Assembly: GCF_001653715.1 (NCBI RefSeq)
Contig: NZ_LWHQ01000043.1
Coordinates: forward strand, 29,508-93,507
Direction: 5' to 3'
DNA: 64,000 nt
From: Methylobacterium platani
GTDB taxonomy: Bacteria > Pseudomonadota > Alphaproteobacteria > Rhizobiales > Beijerinckiaceae
Of the stretch, positions 55,909 through 64,000 are shown piece by piece. How positions within the stretch are numbered: position 1 is the stretch's first letter; every line of letters begins with the position of its first letter. Under the pieces are notes generated by a model. The model was not told where the DNA came from. It searched no databases and saw nothing but the letters and a program-made list of their open reading frames with translations. A program made the translations under genes and the position numbers.

Positions 55909-56766
55909 TCAATCCTTGTCGAGGCTGAGGTCCGGCGCCTCGGGATTCTTCATGCCCACGACGTGGTAGCCGGCATCGACGTGCAGTATCTCGCCGGTCA
56001 TGCCGCGGGACATGTCGGAGATCAGGTAGGCGGCGGTCTCGCCGACCTCGTCGATCGTGACGGTCCGCCGCAGGGGGGCGTTGTACTCGTTCCACTTCAG
56101 GATGTAGCGGAAGTCGCCGATGCCGGAGGCGGCCAGCGTCTTGATCGGGCCGGCCGAGATCGCGTTGACGCGGATCTTCTGGGGGCCGAGATCGGCCGCG
56201 AGGTAGCGCACCGACGCCTCCAGCGCCGCCTTGGCGACGCCCATGACGTTGTAGTGCGGCATCCACTTCTCGGCGCCGTAATAGGTCAGCGTGAGCAGCG
56301 AGCCGCCGTTCTTCATCAGCTTCTCGGCCCGCTGGGCGATCGCCGTGAACGAGTAGCAGGAGATCAGCAGCGACTTGGTGAAGTTCGCCTCGCTGGTCTC
56401 GAGGTAGCGGCCGGTCAGCTCGTCCTTGTCCGAGAAGGCGATGCAGTGGACGACGAAGTCGATCCCGTCGGGGAAGTGCCGGCCGGCGGCCTCGAACACG
56501 GCGTCGATCGAGGCCGGGTCGGTGACGTCGCAATGGCCGACGACCGCTGCGTCGAGCTCGCGGGCCAGGGGCTCGACGCGCTTCTTCAGCGCCTCGCCCT
56601 GATAGGTGAAGGCGAGCTCGGCACCGTGCTGGCGGGCGCTCTTGGCGATGCCCCAGGCGATCGAGCGGTTGTTGGCGACGCCGAGCACGAGGCCGCGCTT
56701 GCCGGCGAGAAGCCCGGTGCGGGGCTGCCCGTCATCCTGTACCTGTGCCCGGTTCGAGTCAGCCAT
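55909..56766 (-). CDS. fabI: Enoyl-ACP reductase FabI
   Basis: FabI carries out the last reduction in fatty acid elongation. The 285-residue protein has an NADH site GLVLGVANNRSIAWGIA near residue 25 and the catalytic Tyr172 ... Lys179 pair in YNVMGVAK. It is encoded in the same direction as and downstream of the DnaJ-like gene, an arrangement common in Rhizobiales. The first 20 residues form a variable, polar extension. Confidence 0.95.
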   Translation of the reverse strand: MADSNRAQVQDDGQPRTGLLAGKRGLVLGVANNRSIAWGIAKSARQHGAELAFTYQGEALKKRVEPLARELDAAVVGHCDVTDPASIDAVFEAAGRHFPDGIDFVVHCIAFSDKDELTGRYLETSEANFTKSLLISCYSFTAIAQRAEKLMKNGGSLLTLTYYGAEKWMPHYNVMGVAKAALEASVRYLAADLGPQKIRVNAISAGPIKTLAASGIGDFRYILKWNEYNAPLRRTVTIDEVGETAAYLISDMSRGMTGEILHVDAGYHVVGMKNPEAPDLSLDKD

Positions 56767-56900
56767 GAGTCACCCAAAGAACAGCCGCCACGGGGAACGC
56801 GCGGCGGCCGGTTGGACCCGGCCGTGCATGGCTCCCCAGCGGTTTCCTTAACCGACGCCCGCGGGCGACGGAAGTGCGCCGGCTCCGGTAATACCCCGGC

Positions 56901-57839
56901 TCAGCTCGCGGCGGCGGCCGCGCGGCGCTTGCGGGCGAACTCGGTCAGCGCCTCGTCGGCGGTCGCCGGCAGGGTGACGGCGATGGCGGCCAGCAGGTCG
57001 CCGCGGGTGCCGTCCTTCTTCGGCAGGCCCTTGCCGCGCAGGCGGAAGACCCGGCCCGAGCTCGTCATCGGGGGGATCTTCATCTCGACCGCGCCGGTCA
57101 GGGTCTGGATCCGGATCGGGCCGCCGAGCACCGCATCCTCGAGCGGGACCTCGACGGAGGTGCGCAGGTCCGCGCCCTCGACCTGAAAGCGGGAATCGGC
57201 GGCGAAGCGGATGGTAAGGAGCGCGTCGCCCGGCTCGGCGCCGTGGGCACCCGGATAGCCGAGGCCGCGCAGGCGGATCACCTGCCCGTCGACCACGCCC
57301 TTGGGCACCACCACGTCGACCTCGCGGCCGCTCGGCAGGTTGAGGCGCAGCTTCGCCTCGCCGGCGACCTGGTCGAGGCCGACGGTCAGCTCGGCGGCGA
57401 CGTCCTCGCCCTTCTGCGACGGCGCCCCGCGCCCGGCCCCGCCGGCGGAGCGGAACGCCTCGCCGAACAGGTGAGAGAAGATGTCCTCGCCGAAGCCGCC
57501 GGCCCCGCCGCCGCCCGCGCCGGCCCGGCCGCGGGCCATCGATTCGAAGTCGAAGCCGCCGCCACCGCCGCGGCCGGCCCCGCCGCCGCCGAAGCCCTCG
57601 AAGCCGGTGAAGCGGGGCTTGCCGTCGCCGTCGATGGCGCCGCGGTCGAACTGCTCGCGCTTCTTGGCGTCGCCCAGGATCTCGTAGGCCTGGTTGACCT
57701 CGGCGAAGCGGTCCTGCGCCTTGGCGTCGTTCTTGTTGCGGTCGGGGTGGTAGGCCTTGGCGAGCTTGCGGAAGGCTTTCTTGATCTCCGCCTCGTCGGC
57801 CGAACGGCTCACGCCGAGTACGTCGTAGGGGTTGCGCAT
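56901..57839 (-). CDS. DnaJ-family chaperone, CbpA type
   Basis: The 312-residue protein has an N-terminal J domain with HPD near residue 30 (AYHPDRNKND), a Gly/Phe-rich linker of about 50 residues (GFEGFGGGGAGRGGGGGFDFE) and a C-terminal DnaJ domain without the zinc fingers. This is the CbpA-type layout. It assists DnaK. It is upstream of fabI. The Gly-run region makes the DNA highly repetitive there. Confidence 0.88.
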   Translation of the reverse strand: MRNPYDVLGVSRSADEAEIKKAFRKLAKAYHPDRNKNDAKAQDRFAEVNQAYEILGDAKKREQFDRGAIDGDGKPRFTGFEGFGGGGAGRGGGGGFDFESMARGRAGAGGGGAGGFGEDIFSHLFGEAFRSAGGAGRGAPSQKGEDVAAELTVGLDQVAGEAKLRLNLPSGREVDVVVPKGVVDGQVIRLRGLGYPGAHGAEPGDALLTIRFAADSRFQVEGADLRTSVEVPLEDAVLGGPIRIQTLTGAVEMKIPPMTSSGRVFRLRGKGLPKKDGTRGDLLAAIAVTLPATADEALTEFARKRRAAAAAS

Positions 57840-58085
57840 GGCGATCCGATGGCGATTCGGGCGACGCGCCCAGGAGCGTTCGGCTCTCGGGGCGCTGCCG
57901 CCTCCTGAAAACGGGATGAGCCCTATCTGGCGACCGTGTTGCCGGATTGCAACGCAGGCGGAGCGGGAAGAGGCGAGGTTAGGTCACTTCGTTCGCGCGC
58001 GCCACGCTTGGCGAGCAGGCACGGGGTTTCTCGTTTCCCCGCCCGCGCCCTCTCCGGCACCGGCCGCATCGTCTCGAGTGCTCCC

Positions 58086-58565
58086 CTATCCCGGCTTCGA
58101 CGACGCCTTCAGGCTCTTCAGCTCCCAGGCGCCGCCGGAGGGCCGGCAGCCGGTGCCGCGCACGAAGCGGTTGCCCGCCGGCCCGATCACCGAGGCGAGG
58201 AAGCCGCGGCAGATCTCGTCGTTCTTCACGAAGGGCAGCCCAGTCGGGTTGACCATGCCGCGCATGCCGGAATCCGGGTTGTCCCACTTCACCGGCTGGC
58301 CGTTGCCCTGGGGATCGAGGGCGACGCCGAGCGCCGCCTTGGCCCGGCGCCAATCCTCGCCGGAGAGGTCGGCGCCGAAGGTCCTGGGGGCCGCGGGCTC
58401 GATGCTGCCGGTGCTCTCGGGCTCCGGCGGGGCGGCATCGACCTGCGGCGTGAACATGATGAGCGGCTGGCTGCAGCCGCCGATCGCCAGGACGCCCGCG
58501 AGCGCGCTCGCCGCGAGGGCGAGGCCGAGCGTCACCGAACCGACTTTACACGCACCGCGACGCAT
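58086..58565 (-). CDS. RT0821/Lpp0805-family surface lipoprotein
   Basis: From the ATG at 58565 the protein is 159 residues. A hydrophobic leader ends in the lipobox IGGC, with the lipidated Cys at residue 31, so it is probably an outer-membrane or periplasmic lipoprotein. The mature part contains RTFGADLSGEDWRRAKAALGVALDPQGNG near the middle and the family's C-terminal GxGCRPSGG. The family is a common surface antigen of Alphaproteobacteria with no known activity. Confidence 0.75.
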   Translation of the reverse strand: MRRGACKVGSVTLGLALAASALAGVLAIGGCSQPLIMFTPQVDAAPPEPESTGSIEPAAPRTFGADLSGEDWRRAKAALGVALDPQGNGQPVKWDNPDSGMRGMVNPTGLPFVKNDEICRGFLASVIGPAGNRFVRGTGCRPSGGAWELKSLKASSKPG

Positions 58566-58655
58566 TACACCTGTTCTCACGACCGGACGGCCTGCCGCGA
58601 CGCATGAGGATGCGACGCCGGCCCGCCCCCGGTTCCGGTTGTCACACTGGCTGAC

Positions 58656-58709
58656 GAGGCCACTTGGGGTGATGAGGCCCCTCGGGCCGATGAAGCCACT
58701 TGGGTAAGG
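58656..58709. repeat. 18-bp tandem repeat, 3 copies
   Basis: GAGGCCACTTGGGGTGAT, GAGGCCCCTCGGGCCGAT and GAAGCCACTTGGGTAAGG follow each other at 18-base spacing. The third copy contains the pdxH ribosome site AAGGA. Copy number changes would alter the distance from upstream promoters. Confidence 0.75.
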
Positions 58710-58717
58710 ACGATGCC

Positions 58718-59326
58718 GTGGACGGGTTAACGAAGGATGATTTCACGCAGAACCCGGATCCCTGGGCGCTGTTCCGGCAATGGTTTGCCGAAGCCGAGGC
58801 CTCCGAGCCGGAGGACCCGAACGCCATGGCGCTCGCGACCTGCGACGCCGACGGGCTGCCGGACGTGCGCATCGTGCTCCTGAAGGGCGTCGACGAGCGC
58901 GGATTCGTCTTCTACACCAACACCCTGTCGACCAAGGGGCAGGAGCTCGCGGACAATCCGCGCGCCGCGATCGTGCTGCACTGGAAGAGCCTGCGCCGCC
59001 AGGTGCGGGCCCGCGGCCCGGTGACGAAGGTCGACGACGCCGAGGCCGACGCCTACTACGCGACCCGCGCCCGCGACAGCCGCCTCGGCGCCTGGGCGAG
59101 CCGGCAGTCGCAGCCGCTGGAGAGCCGCGCGGCGCTGATCCGCGCGGTGGAGGAGGTGGGCGCCCGCTTCCCCGGCGAGGCCGTGCCGCGCCCGGCCCAC
59201 TGGACCGGCTACCGCATCGCCCCGACCTCGATGGAGTTCTGGCACGACGGCGCCTACCGCCTGCACGACCGGGTGCGCTTCAGCCGCCGGGGCGACCGGT
59301 GGGAGGGCCAGCGCCTCTATCCGTGA
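58718..59326 (+). CDS. pdxH: Pyridoxamine 5'-phosphate oxidase
   Basis: PdxH oxidises pyridoxamine or pyridoxine 5'-phosphate to pyridoxal 5'-phosphate with FMN and O2. The 202-residue protein has the typical IVLLKGVDERGFVFYTNTLSTKG and AIVLHWKSLRRQVRARG segments. I choose the GTG at 58718 because AAGGA lies 7 bases upstream; a TTG at 58700 inside the tandem repeat is an alternative. It is divergent from the lipoprotein gene. Confidence 0.92.
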   Translation: MDGLTKDDFTQNPDPWALFRQWFAEAEASEPEDPNAMALATCDADGLPDVRIVLLKGVDERGFVFYTNTLSTKGQELADNPRAAIVLHWKSLRRQVRARGPVTKVDDAEADAYYATRARDSRLGAWASRQSQPLESRAALIRAVEEVGARFPGEAVPRPAHWTGYRIAPTSMEFWHDGAYRLHDRVRFSRRGDRWEGQRLYP

Positions 59327-59460
59327 GGCGGGCGGAGCGCGCGAGCTTTGCTGCGGCGCGGCGAGCCCTGGATTTCCGGGCCGCCGGGCCCTAACCTGAA
59401 GGCTCTTCGCGCCCCCCGCATGCCGGCGGCGCCCCGCACCGGACATCCCGAGGAACGGCC

Positions 59461-60216
59461 GTGGCCCAACCGTCGAACGAACGCCGCCGCGTGATGCTGC
59501 TCACCGGTGCGAGCCGGGGCATCGGTCACGCCACCGTGAAACGCTTCTCCGCGGCGGGCTGGCGCGTCATCACCTGCTCGCGCCACCCCTTCCCGGAGAA
59601 CTGCCCGTGGGAGATGGGTCCGGAGGATCACCTGCAGGTCGATCTCGCCGATCCCGAGGACACGGTCCGCGCCGTGCGCGAGGTGGCCGGGCGGCTCGAG
59701 GCCGAGGGCGGGCTGCTGCACGCCCTCGTCAACAATGCCGGCATCTCGCCGAAGGGCCCCGGCGGCGCGCGGCTCGGCGCGATCGACACCCCGTTCTCCG
59801 ACTGGCAGCGGGTGTTCCAGGTCAATTTCTTCGCCCCCATCCTGCTCGCCCGCGGCCTGTGCGAGGAGCTGACCCGGGCGCGCGGCTCGATCGTCAACGT
59901 GACGTCGATCGCGGGCTCGCGCGTCCACCCCTTCGCGGGGGCGGCCTACGCCACCTCGAAGGCGGCGCTCGCCGGCCTGACCCGCGAGATGGCCTCCGAT
60001 TTCGGGCCGCTCGGCGTGCGGGTGAACGCGATCTCGCCCGGCGAGATCGACACCTCGATCCTCTCGCCCGGCACCGACAAGCTGGTGGCGCAGATCCCGC
60101 AACGGCGCCTCGGCACCCCGGACGAGGTCGCCAAGGCGATCTACTTCCTGTGCACCGAGGCCTCGTCCTACGTGAACGGCGCCGAGCTGCACATCAACGG
60201 CGGCCAGCATGTCTGA
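59461..60216 (+). CDS. Short-chain dehydrogenase/reductase
   Basis: The 251-residue protein has TGASRGIG at about residues 14-22, the NNAG motif near 100, the catalytic YxxxK (YATSK) near 163 and the Ser-Ile/Val region before it. Substrate unknown. GTG start with AGGAA ahead. It overlaps the secreted-protein gene downstream by 8 bases, and a NUDIX and TIGR02301 gene follow in tight overlap. Confidence 0.85.
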   Translation: MAQPSNERRRVMLLTGASRGIGHATVKRFSAAGWRVITCSRHPFPENCPWEMGPEDHLQVDLADPEDTVRAVREVAGRLEAEGGLLHALVNNAGISPKGPGGARLGAIDTPFSDWQRVFQVNFFAPILLARGLCEELTRARGSIVNVTSIAGSRVHPFAGAAYATSKAALAGLTREMASDFGPLGVRVNAISPGEIDTSILSPGTDKLVAQIPQRRLGTPDEVAKAIYFLCTEASSYVNGAELHINGGQHV

Positions 60217-61252
60217 GCGGGCGGCGCTCGCCCTCGCGCTCCTGCTCTTCGCGTCGCCCGCCGCCGCCGAGCCGCGCGTCACGCTCCTCGACGTCCCGTT
60301 CCGGGTGACCCAGCTGCGCGACGCCGGCAGCGAGGCGGCGCTCGCCGTCGCCACCGCCGGCCTGCCGCAGCTGCCGCGCAAGCCCGGTCCCCTCGCGGTC
60401 GCCTGGGGCGAGACCGGGGCTGCGGTCGTCACCCTGTCGGGCGACCGGGTCGCGGTCATCCCCCTCCCCCTCGACGCGATCGAGGGCCTGACCGTCGGCG
60501 AGACGCCGAAGGGCGCGGTGCCGGGCTCGCGCCGGGTGCTGTCCGGCCCCGTCAGCGCCTACCTCTCGGGTCCGAGCCGCGGCCCCGACGGGCGCCCGGG
60601 CGCGGCCGGCGTGACGGTGCGCGAGCGCCAGAAGGTGACGATGAGCGCCGACCCGAAGCCGGTGCCGGTCGCCACCGCGACGGTACCGCCGGGTGCCGGC
60701 GCGACGTTCTCCGCCGACACGCTGCGGCCGATCGAGATCGGCGGCGCCCTCCACCTGCTCGCGCTCAGCGAGCGCCCGGAGGGCACGAGCCTCGCGGTGA
60801 TCGGGCGGCGGGAGAGCGCGGGGCGGGACGGCGACTGGCGGGTGCGGACCGAGACCCCGCCCGAGCCCGGTCCCCTCGCCCTCGCGGCCGACCTTCCGGG
60901 CGCCCGGCCCGGCGCCGTGCTGGTGCGCGGCGAGGCGGGCCGGATCGAGCACTGGACGCTCGCGGGCGACAGGCCGGCGCGGCAATCCGAGGGCGGCCGC
61001 AGCGCGGATGGACGGGGCTTCGCCGCGCCCGGCGCGGCGCTCGCCGAGGACGAGGTGGTGCTCTCGACCCGCGACCGCACCGCCCTGGCCTACGTTCCGC
61101 TCAAGGACCTCGCCGAACGGGCGCGGGCGACGCTGCCGGCCCCCGTGGGGGCCGGTCTCGCCGTGTTAGGCTCCGGCCGCGGCGCCCCGGTGGTCGTGGC
61201 GCTCGCCGACGGGCGCCTCGCCGTGATGCGCGACGGGGATGCGCGGCCGTGA
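60209..61252 (+). CDS. Hypothetical exported protein
   Basis: The 347-residue protein starts with a signal peptide (SERAALALALLLFASPAAA) and then consists of Ala-, Gly-, Pro- and Arg-rich sequence of probable beta-strand type, without a recognised domain. It overlaps the SDR gene by 8 bases and the NUDIX gene by 4 bases. I cannot assign a function; location is probably periplasmic. Confidence 0.6.
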   Translation: MSERAALALALLLFASPAAAEPRVTLLDVPFRVTQLRDAGSEAALAVATAGLPQLPRKPGPLAVAWGETGAAVVTLSGDRVAVIPLPLDAIEGLTVGETPKGAVPGSRRVLSGPVSAYLSGPSRGPDGRPGAAGVTVRERQKVTMSADPKPVPVATATVPPGAGATFSADTLRPIEIGGALHLLALSERPEGTSLAVIGRRESAGRDGDWRVRTETPPEPGPLALAADLPGARPGAVLVRGEAGRIEHWTLAGDRPARQSEGGRSADGRGFAAPGAALAEDEVVLSTRDRTALAYVPLKDLAERARATLPAPVGAGLAVLGSGRGAPVVVALADGRLAVMRDGDARP

Positions 61253-61767
61253 GCACCGGAACCGAGGTGCCGGCAGCGGACGCGGCCATGGGCGTGGCCT
61301 GGCGCCGGCGCCATCCCGTCCGCCCCTTCGTCGCCGCTTCCGCGGCGGTGGTGCGCGACGGGCGGGTGCTGCTCGCCGCCCGCGGCCAGGAGCCGATGCG
61401 CGGGATCTACACCCTGCCCGGCGGCCAGGTGGAGGTGGGCGAGACCCTGGCCGAGGCGGCCCTGCGCGAGCTGCACGAGGAGGTCGGGGTGGTGGCCGAG
61501 GTGGTCGCCGGCCTGGCGCCGCTCGAGGTGATCGAGCGCGACGCGGACGGGGCGGTGCTGCACCACTTCGTCATCCATCCCCACGCCGCCCGCTGGCGCG
61601 CCGGCGAGCCGACGACCGGGCCGGAGGCGCTCGACCTGCGCTGGGCGACGCCCGACGAGGCGCGCGCCCTGCCGACCACCCGGGGGCTGCACGCGGTGAT
61701 CGCGCAGGCCCTGGCCGCCGTGGAGCGAGCATCCTCGGATCCGGCCGCCCCGGAGACCGAGGCATGA
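61249..61767 (+). CDS. NUDIX hydrolase
   Basis: This 172-residue protein has the complete NUDIX box GGQVEVGETLAEAALRELHEEVGV at about residues 60-83. The substrate is unknown; it is not MutT-like in its flanking sequence. GTG start overlaps the previous stop, and its stop overlaps the next ATG (ATGA), so the group is probably coupled. Confidence 0.85.
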   Translation: MSTGTEVPAADAAMGVAWRRRHPVRPFVAASAAVVRDGRVLLAARGQEPMRGIYTLPGGQVEVGETLAEAALRELHEEVGVVAEVVAGLAPLEVIERDADGAVLHHFVIHPHAARWRAGEPTTGPEALDLRWATPDEARALPTTRGLHAVIAQALAAVERASSDPAAPETEA

Positions 61768-62207
61768 GGCGCGCCGTCATCCTGCTGGCCTGCCTCGCCG
61801 CGGCGACGCCGGCCCTGGCCCAGGGCCGGCCGAAGCCGGCCGCTCGCGGCACCGAGTCGAAGCCGCCCGAGAAGGAGGCCCCCGCGCCGGCGCCGGCGGA
61901 CGCGCCCGCCCCCTACGACCGCGACCTGCTGCGCCTGTCCGAGATCATCGGCTCGCTCAGCTTCCTGCGCGAGCTGTGCGGCAACCCCGACGCGCCGGAA
62001 TGGCCGGCCCGGATGAAGGCCCTGCTCGATTCCGAGGGCACCAGCCCGGGCCGCCGCGACCGCCTCGCCGGCGCCTACAACCGCGGCTACGGCGGCTACG
62101 CGGTGACCTACCGGGTCTGCACGCCGGCGGCCGTCGAGGCCGCCACCCGCTACATCGCGGAGGGCGAGCGCCTGTCGGTGGCCCTGGCCGGGCGATTCGG
62201 CGGATGA
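61764..62207 (+). CDS. TIGR02301 family protein
   Basis: The 147-residue protein has a signal peptide (RRAVILLACLAAATPALAQ), a Pro/Ala-rich linker and a helical C-terminal domain with RDLLRLSEIIGSLSFLRELCG and YNRGYGGYAVTYRVCTPAAVEAATRYI. This matches the alphaproteobacterial TIGR02301 family, of unknown function. The two Cys in the domain may pair. It ends the four-gene operon. Confidence 0.72.
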   Translation: MRRAVILLACLAAATPALAQGRPKPAARGTESKPPEKEAPAPAPADAPAPYDRDLLRLSEIIGSLSFLRELCGNPDAPEWPARMKALLDSEGTSPGRRDRLAGAYNRGYGGYAVTYRVCTPAAVEAATRYIAEGERLSVALAGRFGG

Positions 62208-62402
62208 CCGGCCGCCTGTTGCAGCTGCGCCACAGCCGTGACCCCGGCGCCGAGAGCACGGCATTCTCGCGGCGCTGTTAACCTCTTCGCAATTCCTTGC
62301 TGGCCGGGGCCCGGCCGATTGCCTATGAATCCGGTCATCACACGAGGCCGCTGCGGATTCGAGACCGCCGTTCTCACCAGAGACCCGATCTCAAGGCTGT
62401 CG

Positions 62403-62666
62403 ATGACCGACTTCGAAACCCACGACCCCGCGCTCGATTCCGACCAGGAGGCGAAGCGCGCCGCCCTCAGCTACGTCTCCGAGGCCTTCGCGGAAGGCTG
62501 CCTGGACGGGCTCGACGGCGACTGCATGGCGCAGGCCGCCCTGTTCGCGGCCTTCCAGGAGCTGGTCCAGACCTACGGCGAGGAGGCGACCGCCCGCTAC
62601 GCCGAGGGCTTCCCCGAGCGCATCCGGGGCGGCACCTACACGGTGCGGCCCGAAGCCCGGCACTGA
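62403..62666 (+). CDS. Hypothetical acidic protein
   Basis: An 87-residue acidic protein starting MTDFETHDPALDSDQEAKRAALSYVSEAFAEG. The middle is helical and rich in Ala, Glu and Asp. I recognise no family and the ribosome site is weak. A 195-base gap separates it from the preceding gene. Confidence 0.5.
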   Translation: MTDFETHDPALDSDQEAKRAALSYVSEAFAEGCLDGLDGDCMAQAALFAAFQELVQTYGEEATARYAEGFPERIRGGTYTVRPEARH

Positions 62667-62727
62667 CGTTCCGGGTCCCGCGCGCCGGCGCGCGGGACCC
62701 GGAACGCCGCCCGCGCGTTCGCCGGGC

Positions 62728-63831
62728 ATGACCCTTCACGATCCCGCCCCCGCCCGCGCGGCCCGTCCCTGGCGTCCGCGCCGGGTCGTCATCACGGCGG
62801 CGGCGCGGGAGCACGCCCACGGGCGGGCGATCGCCGCGCGGGCGGCCGGCCTCGGCCTTCCGGTCGAGGACCTCTCCGGCAACCGGCTCACCGGCGAAAA
62901 CCTTGCCGGCCTGCGCCACCCCGACCCGCGCCGGGCCTATGTCGAGGCCAAGAACACCCTCGCGGTGGTGGTGGCGCCGCCGACCAAGCTGAAGCTGCAG
63001 CCGATCCCGCCGAGCGCCGACTGGCGCGTCGACCTCGCCGAGGGCTGCCCGGCGCATTGCCAGTACTGCTACCTCGCCGGCTCGCTCACCGGCCCGCCGG
63101 TGACCCGGGTCTACGCCAACCTGGACGAGATCCTGGGCAACCTCGCGGCCTATGCGGGGCGCGGCGGCGTCACCTCGGCGAACGCGGAGCGCGTGCAGGA
63201 GGGCACCACCTTCGAGGCCTCCTGCTACACAGATCCCCTCGGCATCGAGCACCTGACCGGCTCGCTCTCGGCGGCGATCCGGCATTTCGGTGCCTGGGAC
63301 GCCCCGGTCACCCTGCGGGCGACCACCAAGTTCGCGGCGGTGGAGCCGCTGCTCGGGCTGCCCCACGGGCGGCGCACCCGCCTGCGCTTCTCGGTCAACC
63401 CGCCGGGCGCCGCCCGGTACGAGGGCGGCACCGCGCCGTTGCGCGAGCGCCTCGCCGCGATGGGGGCGGTGGCCCGGGCCGGCTACCCGGTCGGGATCAC
63501 GGTGGCGCCGATCCTGCCCCTGCCCGACTGGCGCGAGGCCTACGCGGCGCTGTTCTGCGAGGCCGCTGCCGCGCTCGAAGGCGCGCCCGACCTCGACCTC
63601 ACGGCGGAACTCATCACCCACCGCTTCACCCCCGGCTCGAAGGCGGTGCTGGAGGGCTGGTATCCGGGCTCGGACCTGCCGATGCGGGAGGCGGAGCGCA
63701 GCCGCAAGCTCACCAAGTTCGGCTCGGTGAAGTACGTCTTCCCGGCCGAGCTGATGCGGGAGATGAAGCAGCAGCTGACGCGGGACCTCGCCGAGCGCCT
63801 GCCGGCGGCGCGAGTGCTGTACTGGACGTGA
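62728..63831 (+). CDS. Radical SAM protein, spore photoproduct lyase family
   Basis: The 367-residue protein has the cluster motif CPAHCQYC (Cys-x3-Cys-x2-Cys) near residues 109-116 and the family's surrounding sequence VDLAEGCPAHCQYCYLAGSL. Spore photoproduct lyase repairs a UV lesion in spores, but this organism shows no sporulation genes. Similar genes occur in other Methylobacterium; a DNA or RNA repair role is inferred, not shown. It has an N-terminal Arg/Pro-rich start (first ~25 residues) that resembles no partner. Confidence 0.82.
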   Translation: MTLHDPAPARAARPWRPRRVVITAAAREHAHGRAIAARAAGLGLPVEDLSGNRLTGENLAGLRHPDPRRAYVEAKNTLAVVVAPPTKLKLQPIPPSADWRVDLAEGCPAHCQYCYLAGSLTGPPVTRVYANLDEILGNLAAYAGRGGVTSANAERVQEGTTFEASCYTDPLGIEHLTGSLSAAIRHFGAWDAPVTLRATTKFAAVEPLLGLPHGRRTRLRFSVNPPGAARYEGGTAPLRERLAAMGAVARAGYPVGITVAPILPLPDWREAYAALFCEAAAALEGAPDLDLTAELITHRFTPGSKAVLEGWYPGSDLPMREAERSRKLTKFGSVKYVFPAELMREMKQQLTRDLAERLPAARVLYWT

Positions 63832-63840
63832 CGCCGGCCT

Positions 63841-63951
63841 GGAGCATCGTCCGACGACGTGGAAACCGGCCCGTCGCGGAAAACGCGACAAGGCAAGGAC
63901 CGAGGCAAAGACTTGGAGAGCTTCGCGATTGCAGCGCGATCGCGAAGCTCC
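63841..63951. repeat. Diverged relative of the MITE-like element
   Basis: GGAGCATCGTCCGACGACGTGGAAACCGG and following sequence align with the left part of the element at 51744. Here the second hairpin is GAGCTTCGCGAT/ATCGCGAAGCTC, where both arms have changed at matching positions. The window ends before a right terminal repeat can be seen. Confidence 0.6.
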
Positions 63952-64000
63952 TCACGGTACACGACACCGCGACCGCGGCCCGACCATAGGGGCGGACGAT

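Overview
This window looks like ordinary chromosome of a high-GC alphaproteobacterium, most likely Methylobacterium or a close relative (Methylobacteriaceae). The reasons are the very GC-rich coding sequence, the fused transaldolase/phosphoglucose isomerase, the alphaproteobacterial gene order bolA - J-domain gene - cobS - cobT - rpmB and helicase - S4 gene - fdxA - carD - rpoH, a 6S RNA ahead of the formyl-THF cyclo-ligase gene, and several short palindromic repeats scattered between genes. I see no prophage, plasmid backbone, intact insertion sequence, CRISPR array, rRNA or tRNA. Every complete gene runs in a plausible frame; one chemotaxis-receptor remnant is clearly broken.

Layout. 1-4.4 kb: a MAPEG-family gene cut by the window edge, 6S RNA, 5-formyl-THF cyclo-ligase, a YmdB-type phosphoesterase, and a MotA/ExbB-like plus OmpA/MotB-like pair. 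4.4-8.4 kb: an ABC exporter, rpmE, an RcdA-like (DUF1465) gene, a candidate small RNA and a DUF1192 gene. 8.4-12.3 kb: the rpmH-rnpA-yidC-engB-DUF423 cluster. 12.4-18.7 kb: a sugar-phosphate operon (tal-pgi fusion, gnd, zwf, pgl) covering the oxidative pentose phosphate branch. 18.7-23.5 kb: a decayed chemotaxis receptor, then a MarR regulator divergent from a 3-hydroxybenzoate-type flavin monooxygenase and an aromatic-acid transporter; a perfect palindrome sits on the monooxygenase promoter.

23.5-33.7 kb: a double-length dCTP deaminase, apaG, argE, a LysE exporter, a PRC-barrel protein, hslO, argF and argD (one operon), a RidA protein and a glycerophosphodiesterase. 33.7-47.1 kb: bolA, a J-domain gene, cobS, an intervening DUF29 gene, cobT, rpmB, a DUF3108 protein, a SUV3-like helicase with a long low-complexity tail, an S4 protein, fdxA, carD and an rpoH-type sigma factor. 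47.2-54.5 kb: a phosphopantetheinyl transferase, a LysR regulator, the argJ-SIMPL-mutT operon, a MITE-like repeat, DUF427, a methyltransferase and a lytic transglycosylase. 54.6-64 kb: PPi-type phosphofructokinase, fabI, a CbpA-type DnaJ, a surface lipoprotein, pdxH, an SDR/secreted protein/NUDIX/TIGR02301 operon, and a spore-photoproduct-lyase-like radical SAM protein.

Three groups act together. argE, argF, argD and argJ supply arginine synthesis from separate loci. tal-pgi, gnd, zwf and pgl, with the distant PPi-phosphofructokinase, handle sugar phosphates. The MarR, monooxygenase and transporter genes form a small aromatic-acid uptake and hydroxylation unit with no ring-cleavage genes nearby. 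The most unusual items are non-coding: a candidate ~100-nt RNA with a CCUCCC motif, a 201-bp element with 13-bp terminal inverted repeats and a diverged relative near the window end, and a perfect 27-bp hairpin. No wholly new defence or metabolic system is evident.
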